Below are positions 1 to 6,623 of a stretch of 8,200 bases of DNA, piece after piece. Origin of the DNA: Clostridia bacterium. Lineage in GTDB: Bacteria; Bacillota; Clostridia; UMGS1883. Under the pieces are notes generated by a model. That model saw nothing but the letters and a program-made list of their open reading frames with translations. It ran no database searches and had not been told where the DNA came from. A program made the position numbers and the translations under genes. The DNA lies in the NCBI GenBank assembly GCA_900768005.1, contig CAAGBE010000034.1, forward strand, positions 1-8,200, given 5' to 3'. How positions within the stretch are numbered: the stretch's first letter is position 1; each line of letters opens with the position of its first letter.

Positions 1-989
1 GTCACGTTCAGGCGGCTATTTCCTATACATTAAGCCCCGTTCATACAAACGAAAAGTTTATTGAAATGGCAAAAGAACTTGAGGGTATGGGTGCAAGCTC
101 TATCTGTATCAAGGATATGGCAGGTCTTCTTACTCCTTACAATGCATATGACCTTGTAAAGGGAATGAAAGAGACTGTTAAGATTCCGATTGAGCTTCAT
201 ACACATTACACAAGCGGTATCGCTTCAATGACTTACCTCAAAGCTATTGAAGCAGGTGTAGACATCGTTGACTGCGCTATGTCACCCCTTGCTATGGGTA
301 CAAGCCAGCCTCCCACAGAGCCTCTCGTAGCAGCTCTTGAGGGAACAGAGTATGACACAGGTCTTGACCTGATGCTTCTCAGCGAAATTGCTGATTACTT
401 CAGACCTATCCGCGAGAAGTATCTCTCCGACGGTACTCTTAACCCCAAGGCACTTGCAGTTGACGTAAACACTCTTAAATATCAGGTTCCCGGCGGAATG
501 CTTTCAAATCTTCTCTCTCAGCTCAAACAGCTCGGTGCAGAGGATAAATTTGAAGAAGTTCTTAAGGAAATCCCCCGCGTCCGCGAGGATGCAGGCTATC
601 CGCCTCTTGTAACACCTACCAGCCAGATTGTTGGTTCTCAGGCAGTGTTCAACGTAGTTTTGGGCGAGAGATACAAGAACGTTACCAAGGAATTCAGAGG
701 AATGGTTAAGGGTGAATACGGCAGAACTCCCGTAGAAATCAGCGACGAATTTGCAAAGAAGATTTTAGGTGATGAAGCACGTATCACGGGCAGACCTGCA
801 GACCAGATTCCTAACGAACTTGATAAATTCAGAAGTGAAATCTGTGAATACATCGAGCAGGATGAAGATGTACTTAGCTACGCACTCTTCGGACCCGTTG
901 CTACAAAGTACTTTGAATTCCGTCAGGGACAGAAGTATAAAATCGACCCCACTCTTGCAGACAAAGAAAATAAAGTTCATCCTATGTGA
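1..989 (+). CDS. oadA: Oxaloacetate decarboxylase alpha / pyruvate carboxylase subunit B-type carboxyltransferase (5'-truncated)
   Basis: The frame is open from base 3 (the first two bases complete a cut codon) to a TGA at 987-989, giving 328 visible residues; the N-terminal part lies outside the window. The visible piece begins inside the TIM-barrel carboxyltransferase domain. It shows the IKDMAG strand, the metal-binding motif HTHYTSG (visible residues 66-72) and the GTSQPP loop, followed by the conserved helical C-terminal domain of the OadA/PycB family (MLSNLLSQL, TPTSQIVGSQAV). These proteins move a carboxyl group between oxaloacetate or pyruvate and biotin on a carrier protein. The protein stops at KENKVHPM with no biotin-attachment domain (no MKM motif), so the carrier must be a separate polypeptide, as in many clostridial oxaloacetate decarboxylase systems. 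The family is clear. Whether it works in the Na+-pumping decarboxylase or in another biotin-dependent transcarboxylation cannot be decided here. A terminator follows at once. Confidence 0.9.
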   Translation, partial: HVQAAISYTLSPVHTNEKFIEMAKELEGMGASSICIKDMAGLLTPYNAYDLVKGMKETVKIPIELHTHYTSGIASMTYLKAIEAGVDIVDCAMSPLAMGTSQPPTEPLVAALEGTEYDTGLDLMLLSEIADYFRPIREKYLSDGTLNPKALAVDVNTLKYQVPGGMLSNLLSQLKQLGAEDKFEEVLKEIPRVREDAGYPPLVTPTSQIVGSQAVFNVVLGERYKNVTKEFRGMVKGEYGRTPVEISDEFAKKILGDEARITGRPADQIPNELDKFRSEICEYIEQDEDVLSYALFGPVATKYFEFRQGQKYKIDPTLADKENKVHPM

Positions 990-996
990 TAATTTC

Positions 997-1028
997 AAAA
1001 CCCCGATACCGCTTGGTGTCGGGGTTTT
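997..1028 (+). terminator. Rho-independent terminator of oadA
   Basis: An inverted repeat starts 8 bases after the oadA stop. The arms are CCCCGATACC (1001-1010) and GGTGTCGGGG (1015-1024) with a GCTT loop, one T-G wobble and otherwise full pairing. Flanking AAAA and TTTT extend the stem, and the TTTT forms the U-tract. It separates oadA from the signalling operon downstream. Confidence 0.93.
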
Positions 1029-1069
1029 GTGTTGCTCTTGGGCTGACTGGATAAAATTATAGTTTTTAG

Positions 1070-1098
1070 TTGAAATGCAAAAAAGAAAGTGATATAAT
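1070..1098 (+). promoter_or_regulatory. Sigma-A-type promoter of the two-component/hydS operon
   Basis: TTGAAA (1070-1075) and a perfect TATAAT (1093-1098) are separated by exactly 17 bases, 5 of 6 and 6 of 6 matches to the vegetative consensus. The start of transcription would lie near 1105, giving a leader of about 35 bases before the ATG at 1140. The surroundings are AT-rich. I see no operator-like palindrome here. Confidence 0.85.
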
Positions 1099-1139
1099 AT
1101 TAAAAAAGTATATTCATTTTTAAAAGGGGTAGAAAACCT

Positions 1140-1823
1140 ATGAAAATATTGATAGTTGATGATGAAAAATTACTTGTAAAGGGAATTAAATTCAACCTTG
1201 AACAGGACGGCTATGAAACGGAAGCAGCATATGACGGGGAAGAAGCACTTAAGCTTGCCCGTGACAAAAGTATTTCTCTTATAATTCTTGACCTTATGCT
1301 TCCTAATATCGACGGACTTACCGTGTGCCAGAAAATTAGGGAATTTTCCTCTGTACCTATAATTATGCTTACAGCAAAAACGGAGGATATGGACAAAATC
1401 CTCGGACTTGAATACGGTGCGGACGATTACCTTACAAAGCCCTTTAACATTCTTGAACTCAAGGCAAGAATCAAGGCTATTTTAAGACGTGTCACAAGCC
1501 AGAACAGTGCTGTTTCGAAGCCCACTGTTTCTGCAGGCGGTATTGAGCTTGATTATAACCTCCGCAGAGTTAAAATCGGAAACAAGGTTATTGAGCTTAC
1601 AGCAAAAGAATTTGACCTTTGCGACCTTTTCGTGACAAATCCCGGAAAGGTATACTCAAGAGAAAATCTTCTGGACATCGTATGGGGATATGACTACCCC
1701 GGTGACATCAGAACAGTTGATGTTCATGTAAGACGACTAAGAGAGAAAATCGAGCCCGATGCAGCGGCTCCCACATATATTCTCACCAAGTGGGGGGTAG
1801 GTTACTATTTTAAAGAAAATTAA
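1140..1823 (+). CDS. OmpR/PhoB-family DNA-binding response regulator
   Basis: This 227-residue protein has the standard length and layout of the family. The receiver domain (about 1-118) has the acidic pair D7/D8 in ILIVDDE, the phospho-acceptor D51 in LILDLMLPNIDG (DLMLP loop), T78 in MLTAK and K100 in LTKPF. After a short linker, a winged-helix DNA-binding domain (about 130-227) shows ELTAKEFDL, the recognition-helix stretch RTVDVHVRRLREKIE and the wing WGVGYYF. It should be a cytoplasmic transcription factor phosphorylated by the kinase encoded 7 bases downstream. The start ATG is preceded by AAAAGGGG at 1122-1129 and is the only reasonable one. It is the first gene after a near-consensus promoter. 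WalR, PhoP and VanR-type regulators share this architecture, so no specific regulon or gene symbol can be given. Confidence 0.95.
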   Translation: MKILIVDDEKLLVKGIKFNLEQDGYETEAAYDGEEALKLARDKSISLIILDLMLPNIDGLTVCQKIREFSSVPIIMLTAKTEDMDKILGLEYGADDYLTKPFNILELKARIKAILRRVTSQNSAVSKPTVSAGGIELDYNLRRVKIGNKVIELTAKEFDLCDLFVTNPGKVYSRENLLDIVWGYDYPGDIRTVDVHVRRLREKIEPDAAAPTYILTKWGVGYYFKEN

Positions 1824-1830
1824 AGAAAGT

Positions 1831-3234
1831 ATGCAAAGTATCCGCTGGAAGCTGGTACTTACCTACTTGATAATAACAGCACTTACACTTGGTGTAATCG
1901 GTGTGTATATAACAGGCTCTATGAAAGATTATACTCTGGAGCAGAAAAAAATCAGCACACTTTCTCAGGCGAATGTTATTGCAGGTTATATATCCCAGTA
2001 TCAGGACCTCAGTAATGACAGCATCAACAAGCTTCTTGCACAGCAGCAGCTTTCCAGCGACTGCCGTGTGCTTATGCTTGATGTGGAGGGAAGAGTTACT
2101 TACGATTCAAACAATGATACAATGAAAGGGAAATATATGTTTCTTTCTCCCGTGCTTGATGCCATTGAAGGAAACAACAGTGTTGAGCAAGGGAAAGACG
2201 GTGACAATGAGCTTATTATTTCAGCGGCAGTTCCCATAATGAAGGATAAATCTGTAACCGGTGTTATATATTATCAGGCATTGGCATCAGATGCGGCTGA
2301 TTTCATAAATCAGGTCAATGTTACTATGATAATGCTCATTATTTTTGTCAGCATTCTCATATCTATGGTCAGCTTCATTATGTCGGGAATTATCACAAAT
2401 CCCATTCGTGACATTACGGAAAAGCTTTCCAAAGCAGCGGACGAGGAAGAGGATTATGTTATCATAGAAAAGACAACAGGCGGAGAGATGGGACGGCTTA
2501 TTGATTCTTTTAATAAAATGACCGAGCAGATTCAGAAGCAGGAGGAAAAGAGACAGGAATTTGTCTCAAATGCATCTCACGAGCTTAAAACCCCTTTAAG
2601 CTCCATCAAGCTCATTTCCGACTCTCTTCTTAATAACCCCGATGCACCGAGGGAAATGGTTGACGAGTTCCTGACTGATATGAATGTTCAGGTGGACCGT
2701 CTTACAAGGATTGTGGAAAAGCTTCTTACCCTGACCCGTATGGACAGCTCCGCAAATGTTGCCAAGATGGAATTTCAGGTTGCCGACCTTACGGAGTTAT
2801 GTGCAAATATAACAAAGGCACTTCGTCCTCTGGCGGAGCAGAAGCATATTGAACTGGAATATAATCCCGAGCTGACCGTGTACTCAAAAATAGAAAGGGA
2901 CAGAATGTGGGAAGCCATTTATAATATTCTGGATAACAGCATAAAATATACCAGAGAAGACGGAAAGGTAACAATGAACCTTTCCAAGGACGAAAATAAT
3001 ATTATAATTGAAATCAAGGATACGGGAATAGGAATTGCTCCTGACGAGGTTTATAAAATCTTTGACAGATTCTACCGAGTTGATAAGGCGAGGGCAAGGG
3101 AAACCGGCGGTACGGGACTAGGCCTTTCCATAGCACTTACGGCGGTAGAGCTTCACGGCGGAAACATTAAGGTAGAAAGTGAAGAGGGAGTGGGAAGTAC
3201 TTTCCGTATAATATTCCCCATAACATTTAAATAA
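1831..3234 (+). CDS. Membrane sensor histidine kinase (HAMP, HisKA, HATPase)
   Basis: This 467-residue protein is the partner of the preceding regulator. TM1 (about 8-29) and TM2 (about 164-188) bracket an extracellular sensor region of roughly 130 residues with a PAS/Cache-like look (LDVEGRVTYDSN, then GVIYYQA before TM2), whose ligand cannot be named. A HAMP domain follows (about 187-240, starting TNPIRDI). The dimerization domain carries the phospho-acceptor H250 in SNASHELKTPL. The catalytic domain has the N box NILDNSIKYT (365-374), G1 DTGIGI (397-402), the F box FDRFYRVD and G2 GGTGLGLSI (426-434). All catalytic motifs are intact, so autophosphorylation is expected. There is no cytoplasmic PAS domain, which sets it apart from canonical WalK. 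The ATG start follows the regulator's stop by 7 bases and has only a weak GAAAG ribosome site, suggesting translation coupled to the upstream gene. Confidence 0.95.
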   Translation: MQSIRWKLVLTYLIITALTLGVIGVYITGSMKDYTLEQKKISTLSQANVIAGYISQYQDLSNDSINKLLAQQQLSSDCRVLMLDVEGRVTYDSNNDTMKGKYMFLSPVLDAIEGNNSVEQGKDGDNELIISAAVPIMKDKSVTGVIYYQALASDAADFINQVNVTMIMLIIFVSILISMVSFIMSGIITNPIRDITEKLSKAADEEEDYVIIEKTTGGEMGRLIDSFNKMTEQIQKQEEKRQEFVSNASHELKTPLSSIKLISDSLLNNPDAPREMVDEFLTDMNVQVDRLTRIVEKLLTLTRMDSSANVAKMEFQVADLTELCANITKALRPLAEQKHIELEYNPELTVYSKIERDRMWEAIYNILDNSIKYTREDGKVTMNLSKDENNIIIEIKDTGIGIAPDEVYKIFDRFYRVDKARARETGGTGLGLSIALTAVELHGGNIKVESEEGVGSTFRIIFPITFK

Positions 3235-3251
3235 GGAATGGAGGGTGTTTT

Positions 3252-4151
3252 ATGAAAAAAGTATTATCATTGATTCTGGTAATTATAATGATTGCAGGTA
3301 TTATGTCAGCCTGCGGAAAAAACACCGAGAAAATAAGCGTTTATTTTAAAAATACTCAGACAAATGAACTGAGCGAAGAAAAACATTCTGTTGAGGTAGA
3401 AAAGAGCTCAGGAACAAAGGAACTTGCAAAGCTTGCTGTAGGAGAGCTTATTAAAGGGCCTATGAATGAGAAAAACACGGCGATAATAAGCCCCGAGGCA
3501 AAGCTCTTGTCATTGGTTTTGAATAACGGTGTTGCAACTGTGAATATGTCCTCTCACTTTCTGGAGAAGAAAGGCGCAGACCAGCTTCTATTGATATTTG
3601 CATTTGTAAATACCTTGTGCAATATTGACGAAATCAAAGGCGTTGTTATTCAGGTTGAGGGTAAACCCATAGTAAAAGAAAGCACGGGGGAAGAATGGGG
3701 CGTTCTCGGTATGAATGATATGGCTCTTAACACCGAGGATAAAACCGTATTGGAACTTTATTTCCCTGACAAAGATGGTGAAAAGCTTGTTGTTGAATAC
3801 AGAACAATTGACTCACAGCAGGCACTCTCTCTTGAAAAGGCTATTGTCAGCGAGCTTATAAAGGGCCCCGAAAACAGTAAGCTTTCTCCTGCCGTCGCAG
3901 ACGGTACAAAGCTTCTCAATATCGAAACAAAAGACGGAGTTTGTTATGTGAATTTCTCAAGTGAATTCAAGTCAAAATCAAGCTCCGGCTCAACAGCTAC
4001 AATGCTTTCACTGTATGCCGTTGTAAACTCTCTTTGCGAGCTTAAGAATGTAGAAAGCGTACAGATTCTCGTTAACGGAGAGACAGGCGTGGAATTCGGT
4101 AATTTTGTGCTTGATATTCCTTATGAAGCTAATCCCGAACTGGTTAAATAA
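3252..4151 (+). CDS. Lipoprotein with two tandem GerMN domains
   Basis: This 299-residue protein begins with a lipoprotein signal: positively charged KK, a hydrophobic stretch (about 4-17) and the lipobox MSAC with the lipidated cysteine at residue 21. It should therefore be anchored on the outer face of the cytoplasmic membrane. Two related GerMN (sporulation/spore germination) domains follow. One covers about 55-140 (AVGELIKGP, then VATVNMSSHF and FVNTLCNI). The second covers about 190-285 (IVSELIKGP, then VCYVNFSSEF and VVNSLCEL). The repeated ELIKGP and VNxSSxF/VN-LC motifs show the internal duplication directly. GerMN domains occur in GerM of spore formers and in LpqB of actinobacteria; their ligand is not firmly known. 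It follows the kinase by 17 bases with a strong GGAGGG site (3240-3245), so it most likely belongs to the two-component system as an accessory or target lipoprotein. Confidence 0.88.
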   Translation: MKKVLSLILVIIMIAGIMSACGKNTEKISVYFKNTQTNELSEEKHSVEVEKSSGTKELAKLAVGELIKGPMNEKNTAIISPEAKLLSLVLNNGVATVNMSSHFLEKKGADQLLLIFAFVNTLCNIDEIKGVVIQVEGKPIVKESTGEEWGVLGMNDMALNTEDKTVLELYFPDKDGEKLVVEYRTIDSQQALSLEKAIVSELIKGPENSKLSPAVADGTKLLNIETKDGVCYVNFSSEFKSKSSSGSTATMLSLYAVVNSLCELKNVESVQILVNGETGVEFGNFVLDIPYEANPELVK

Positions 4152-4178
4152 CAAAAGAAATAATGTGGAGGAATTGCA

Positions 4179-4535
4179 ATGAAACTTTCTGAAGTAAAAG
4201 AAATCTTAAACGCAAAAGTTGTAACGGGCGAGGAATTTCTCGACCGCGAGGTTAAGTCTGCTTTTGGAAGCGACCTTATGAGTGACGTGCTTGCTTTTGT
4301 AAAGGACCAGTCACTTCTTCTTACGGGACTTATAAACGGACAGGTGGTAAGAACGGCTGAAATGCTGGATATTAAGGCAATTGTTTTTGTAAGGGGCAAG
4401 GAGCCGACAGATGATATTGTAGCACTTGCCGAAGAGTACGGTATGGTACTTATGTCAACAGACTACACTCTTTATCCCTCCTGCGGAAAACTTTATATGG
4501 CAGGACTCATACCGGATGAAGAGAGGGTGGATTGA
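4179..4535 (+). CDS. DRTGG-domain protein, first copy
   Basis: This small soluble protein of 118 residues has no signal peptide or membrane segment. It matches the pattern of stand-alone DRTGG-domain proteins: an N-terminal helix LSEVKEILNAKVVTG, then LDREVKSAFGSDLMSDVLA, the central LLLTGLINGQVVRTAEMLDI (48-65) and the strand AIVFVRGKEP. The domain also occurs in clostridial phosphotransacetylases together with CBS domains, but its biochemical role is not established. It starts with a GGAGG site (4167-4171) 7 bases before the ATG. Its stop is 3 bases before the next gene, an RsbT-like ATPase, so the two are probably translated in a coupled way. A position beside a hydrogenase-like sensor suggests an adaptor or regulatory role, which is inference. 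The family call is fairly secure; the function is open. Confidence 0.8.
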   Translation: MKLSEVKEILNAKVVTGEEFLDREVKSAFGSDLMSDVLAFVKDQSLLLTGLINGQVVRTAEMLDIKAIVFVRGKEPTDDIVALAEEYGMVLMSTDYTLYPSCGKLYMAGLIPDEERVD

Positions 4536-4538
4536 TTT

Positions 4539-4967
4539 ATGGCAGAAAACACGGTAAAACTTCACTATAATGTTGATCCTGACGATTTTACGATAGCAGG
4601 GGAGGCAAGCGGTGCCGTTAAAAAGGTTTTAAAACAGCTTGGCTTTGCCCCTGATGTAATCAGGCGTGTTGCCGTAGCGATGTATGAGTGCGAAATCAAT
4701 ATGGTAATTCATGCTGAAGGTGGTCATATAGATGTGGAAATAACTCCTGAAAAGGTTCGTATGATTCACACCGACCAGGGCCCCGGAATAAAGGATATTG
4801 ATAAAGCTATGCAGGAGGGATTCTCAACTGCCGACGACAAGGTGCGGGAACTCGGCTTTGGAGCAGGAATGGGACTTCCTAATATGAAGAGATATACAGA
4901 CGATTTGAAGATAACAACAGAAATAGGAAAGGGTACTGTTGTAGATATGACGGTGCTCGTAAAATAA
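4539..4967 (+). CDS. RsbT-like soluble GHKL serine kinase / anti-sigma-type ATPase
   Basis: This 142-residue cytoplasmic protein consists of a single GHKL ATP-binding domain with no dimerization or sensor part. Visible motifs are the N box AMYECEINMVIHA with E50 and N54, G1 DQGPGI (79-84) and G2 LGFGAGMGLPNMKR (105-118). The phrases GPGIKDIDKAMQEGFST and GLPNMKR resemble RsbT, the kinase of the stressosome, more than RsbW. About nine extra residues (DDKVRELGF) sit between the FST segment and the glycine-rich G2 loop. RsbT-type proteins phosphorylate serine or threonine on STAS-domain partners, but no STAS gene is visible nearby, so the target is unknown. The start is 3 bases after the upstream stop, with an AGAGGGTGG site inside the preceding gene. 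It lies just before the hydrogenase-like sensor gene, making it the obvious candidate for signal output. Confidence 0.85.
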   Translation: MAENTVKLHYNVDPDDFTIAGEASGAVKKVLKQLGFAPDVIRRVAVAMYECEINMVIHAEGGHIDVEITPEKVRMIHTDQGPGIKDIDKAMQEGFSTADDKVRELGFGAGMGLPNMKRYTDDLKITTEIGKGTVVDMTVLVK

Positions 4968-4977
4968 TAACTTTTCC

Positions 4978-4984
4978 AAGGAGG
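4978..4984 (+). promoter_or_regulatory. Ribosome binding site that fixes the TTG start of hydS
   Basis: AAGGAGG, a full Shine-Dalgarno match, lies 9 bases before a TTG at 4994. The first in-frame ATG (codon 26) would cut away three cysteines of the first [4Fe-4S] motif. The TTG start is therefore strongly preferred. Confidence 0.85.
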
Positions 4985-4993
4985 TGCGTATAA

Positions 4994-6283
4994 TTGGCAG
5001 AGAAAAAGGAATTATTGTACCATAGTGTAAGGCTTGAAACAGCCTTTTGTAAAGGCTGTACTACCTGTATGCGTTACTGTCCCACTCAGGCAATCCGTGT
5101 TCAGAACGGAAAAGCAAAAATTATCCGTGAAAAGTGTATTGACTGCGGTGAATGTGTAAGGAGATGTCCTTACCGTGCTAAAAAGGTTTTAAGTGACGGC
5201 TTTGATGCGTTGGAGTCCTACAAGCATAATATAGCTCTTGTCGCACCTGCGTTTTGCGGACAGTTTTCCAAAGCGGTGAATATAGATGTGATTCTGACGG
5301 GACTCAAACACATAGGCTTTGATGATGTGTTTGAAGTTGCCCGCGGTGCTGAAGTAATCACGGAAAAAACGAAAGAAATTCTTGCATCCAAAAACCACGA
5401 TGGTCCGCTTATTTCTTCGGCGTGTCCCGCCGTTGTAAGGCTTATTGCAGTGCGTTTCCCATCCCTTTCGGAAAATATTATTCCCCTTACCTCACCTATG
5501 GAGGTTGCCGCACAGATGGCAAGGAAAGAAGCAATAGAAAAAACAGGACTTTCCAATGATGAAATAGGAATATTTTTCATATCACCCTGCCCTGCAAAGG
5601 TAACGGCTGTAAAACAGCCTCTTGCCCTTGAAAAATCTGCAGTCAGCGGTGTCATTGCCGTTAAGGATGTGTATATGCGTCTTGCACACGCTCTTCAGGG
5701 CGTTAAAGAGGTGGAAAAGCTTTCCGTTGCAGGAAAGGACGGCGTAAGATGGGCGAGAAGCGGAGGAGAAACCGAAGCTTTGGGCATTAGTAACTACATA
5801 GCGGTTGACGGAATACATAATGTTATCAAAATGCTGGAGGAGCTTGAGGACGATAAGCTTAACAATATCGAATTTATTGAAGCCCTCGCGTGTAACAGCG
5901 GTTGTACGGGCGGCCCTCTTAATGTGGAAAATGAATTTGTAGCAAATTCAAGAATCCGCAATCTTTCCGAAAATCTTGTAGGTAAACCCGTTGATTATGA
6001 CGGTATCAGTCTGTTTTGGGATAAAAAGGTTGATTATGAACCGTATTCTCCTCTTGACCCTGACATAAACGAAGCTATGCGTAAAATGCAGCTTATGGAG
6101 GAAATCTACAACCGTCTTCCTCAGCTTGACTGCGGTAGTTGTGGCAGTCCCAACTGCCGTGAATTTGCTGAGGATATTGTCCGCGGAAAAGCTCAGGAGA
6201 GGGATTGTATATTCCGCCTGCGTGAAAAGATTGAAATGCTTGCCAAGGAAATAACAGAGCTTAGCAAGATGATTGACGAGTGA
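4994..6283 (+). CDS. hydS: Putative sensory [FeFe]-hydrogenase (HydS-type, no PAS domain)
   Basis: This 429-residue protein has three parts. First, a 2x[4Fe-4S] ferredoxin domain with C19, C22, C25, C29 and C48, C51, C54, C58. Second, an H-cluster domain (about 78-345) with the four ligand cysteines C144 (SSACPAVV), C199 (SPCPAK), and C300 and C304 (ALACNSGCTGG). Third, a C-terminal [4Fe-4S] motif CGSCGSPNC...C (C380, C383, C388, C405) ending in a charged helix. Catalytic enzymes have TSCCP, MPCxxKxxE and MACxGGC. Here the proton-transfer cysteine is A143, the MPC methionine is S197, the relay glutamate is A205 and the MAC methionine is L298, as expected for HydS-like proteins. No PAS or kinase output domain is attached, recalling the group D type. 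It starts with TTG after a strong ribosome site. Neighbours are an RsbT-like kinase, DRTGG and PHP genes, and a hydrogenase operon. It likely binds an H-cluster and senses H2 or redox state; sensing is inferred, and weak catalysis cannot be excluded. Confidence 0.88.
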   Translation: MAEKKELLYHSVRLETAFCKGCTTCMRYCPTQAIRVQNGKAKIIREKCIDCGECVRRCPYRAKKVLSDGFDALESYKHNIALVAPAFCGQFSKAVNIDVILTGLKHIGFDDVFEVARGAEVITEKTKEILASKNHDGPLISSACPAVVRLIAVRFPSLSENIIPLTSPMEVAAQMARKEAIEKTGLSNDEIGIFFISPCPAKVTAVKQPLALEKSAVSGVIAVKDVYMRLAHALQGVKEVEKLSVAGKDGVRWARSGGETEALGISNYIAVDGIHNVIKMLEELEDDKLNNIEFIEALACNSGCTGGPLNVENEFVANSRIRNLSENLVGKPVDYDGISLFWDKKVDYEPYSPLDPDINEAMRKMQLMEEIYNRLPQLDCGSCGSPNCREFAEDIVRGKAQERDCIFRLREKIEMLAKEITELSKMIDE

Positions 6284-6287
6284 GGTG
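6282..6287 (+). promoter_or_regulatory. Ribosome binding site selecting the ATG at 6294
   Basis: GAGGTG lies 6 bases before the ATG at 6294 and overlaps the hydS stop codon TGA (6281-6283). A longer reading from a TTG at 6273 has no comparable site and would extend into hydS. The family's usual N-terminus (MTVKDIAEKLNL) also favours 6294. Confidence 0.75.
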
Positions 6288-6293
6288 CAGAAG

Positions 6294-6623
6294 ATGACAG
6301 TAAAGGATATTGCCGAAAAGCTAAACCTTACGGCAGTTTGTGATGAAGAAAATACAGACAGAGAGGTTACTGGTTGCCATATCGGTGACCTCCTGAGCCT
6401 TGTTATGAGCAGGGCGCAAAGCGGTGATGCGTGGATAACCATTCAGGGGAATATCAATGTTCCTGCCGTAGCATCGCTTACAGACTGTGCCATGGTTATA
6501 ATTGCTGAAAATATACAGCTTGACCCGCAGGCATTAAAGCGTGCCGAGTCAGAGGGAATACCTACATATACTACGGAAAAAAGTGCGTTTCAGCTTGCCT
6601 GCGAGATAAAAGAATGCCTATGA
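6294..6623 (+). CDS. DRTGG-type protein, second copy
   Basis: This small cytoplasmic protein of 109 residues starts at the ATG at 6294. It has an N-terminal helix VKDIAEKLNL, then DREVTGCHIGDLLSLVMSRA (23-41), a central segment WITIQGNINVPAVASLTDCA and a C-terminal TYTTEKSAFQLACEIKE. The DREV...GDLLS arrangement parallels DREV...SDLMS of the first DRTGG gene, so the two are probably distant paralogs. The second copy has a different core (WITIQGNINVPA instead of LLLTGLINGQVV). Such proteins are often annotated as 'serine kinase' or 'DRTGG domain-containing', but I see no kinase motif and would not assign an activity. It follows hydS by 10 bases, and its stop overlaps the start of the PHP gene by four bases (ATGA), indicating tight co-expression. 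Confidence 0.78.
   Translation: MTVKDIAEKLNLTAVCDEENTDREVTGCHIGDLLSLVMSRAQSGDAWITIQGNINVPAVASLTDCAMVIIAENIQLDPQALKRAESEGIPTYTTEKSAFQLACEIKECL

Noticed and set aside
769..1062. Plus-strand frame of 97 codons overlapping the oadA end and the terminator
   Set aside because: It is out of frame with a clear gene and runs through the terminator hairpin; there is no ribosome site or motif.
4090..4178. Possible separate promoter for the DRTGG/hydS half of the operon
   Set aside because: The best pair is TTGTGC with GCTAAT at 17 bases inside the GerMN gene, a weak match. No terminator precedes it, so I do not call it.
5218..5655. Minus-strand open frame of 145 codons inside hydS
   Set aside because: It is a shadow of the H-cluster domain coding region, and its translation shows no domain-like pattern.
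6273..6293. Upstream TTG start for the second DRTGG gene
   Set aside because: It overlaps hydS and lacks a suitable Shine-Dalgarno; the ATG at 6294 has GAGGTG at the right distance and a family-like N-terminus.
5948..6442. Minus-strand open frame of 164 codons opposite the hydS end and the second DRTGG gene
   Set aside because: It is antisense to two well-supported genes, has a low-complexity composition, no recognizable motif and no credible ribosome site.
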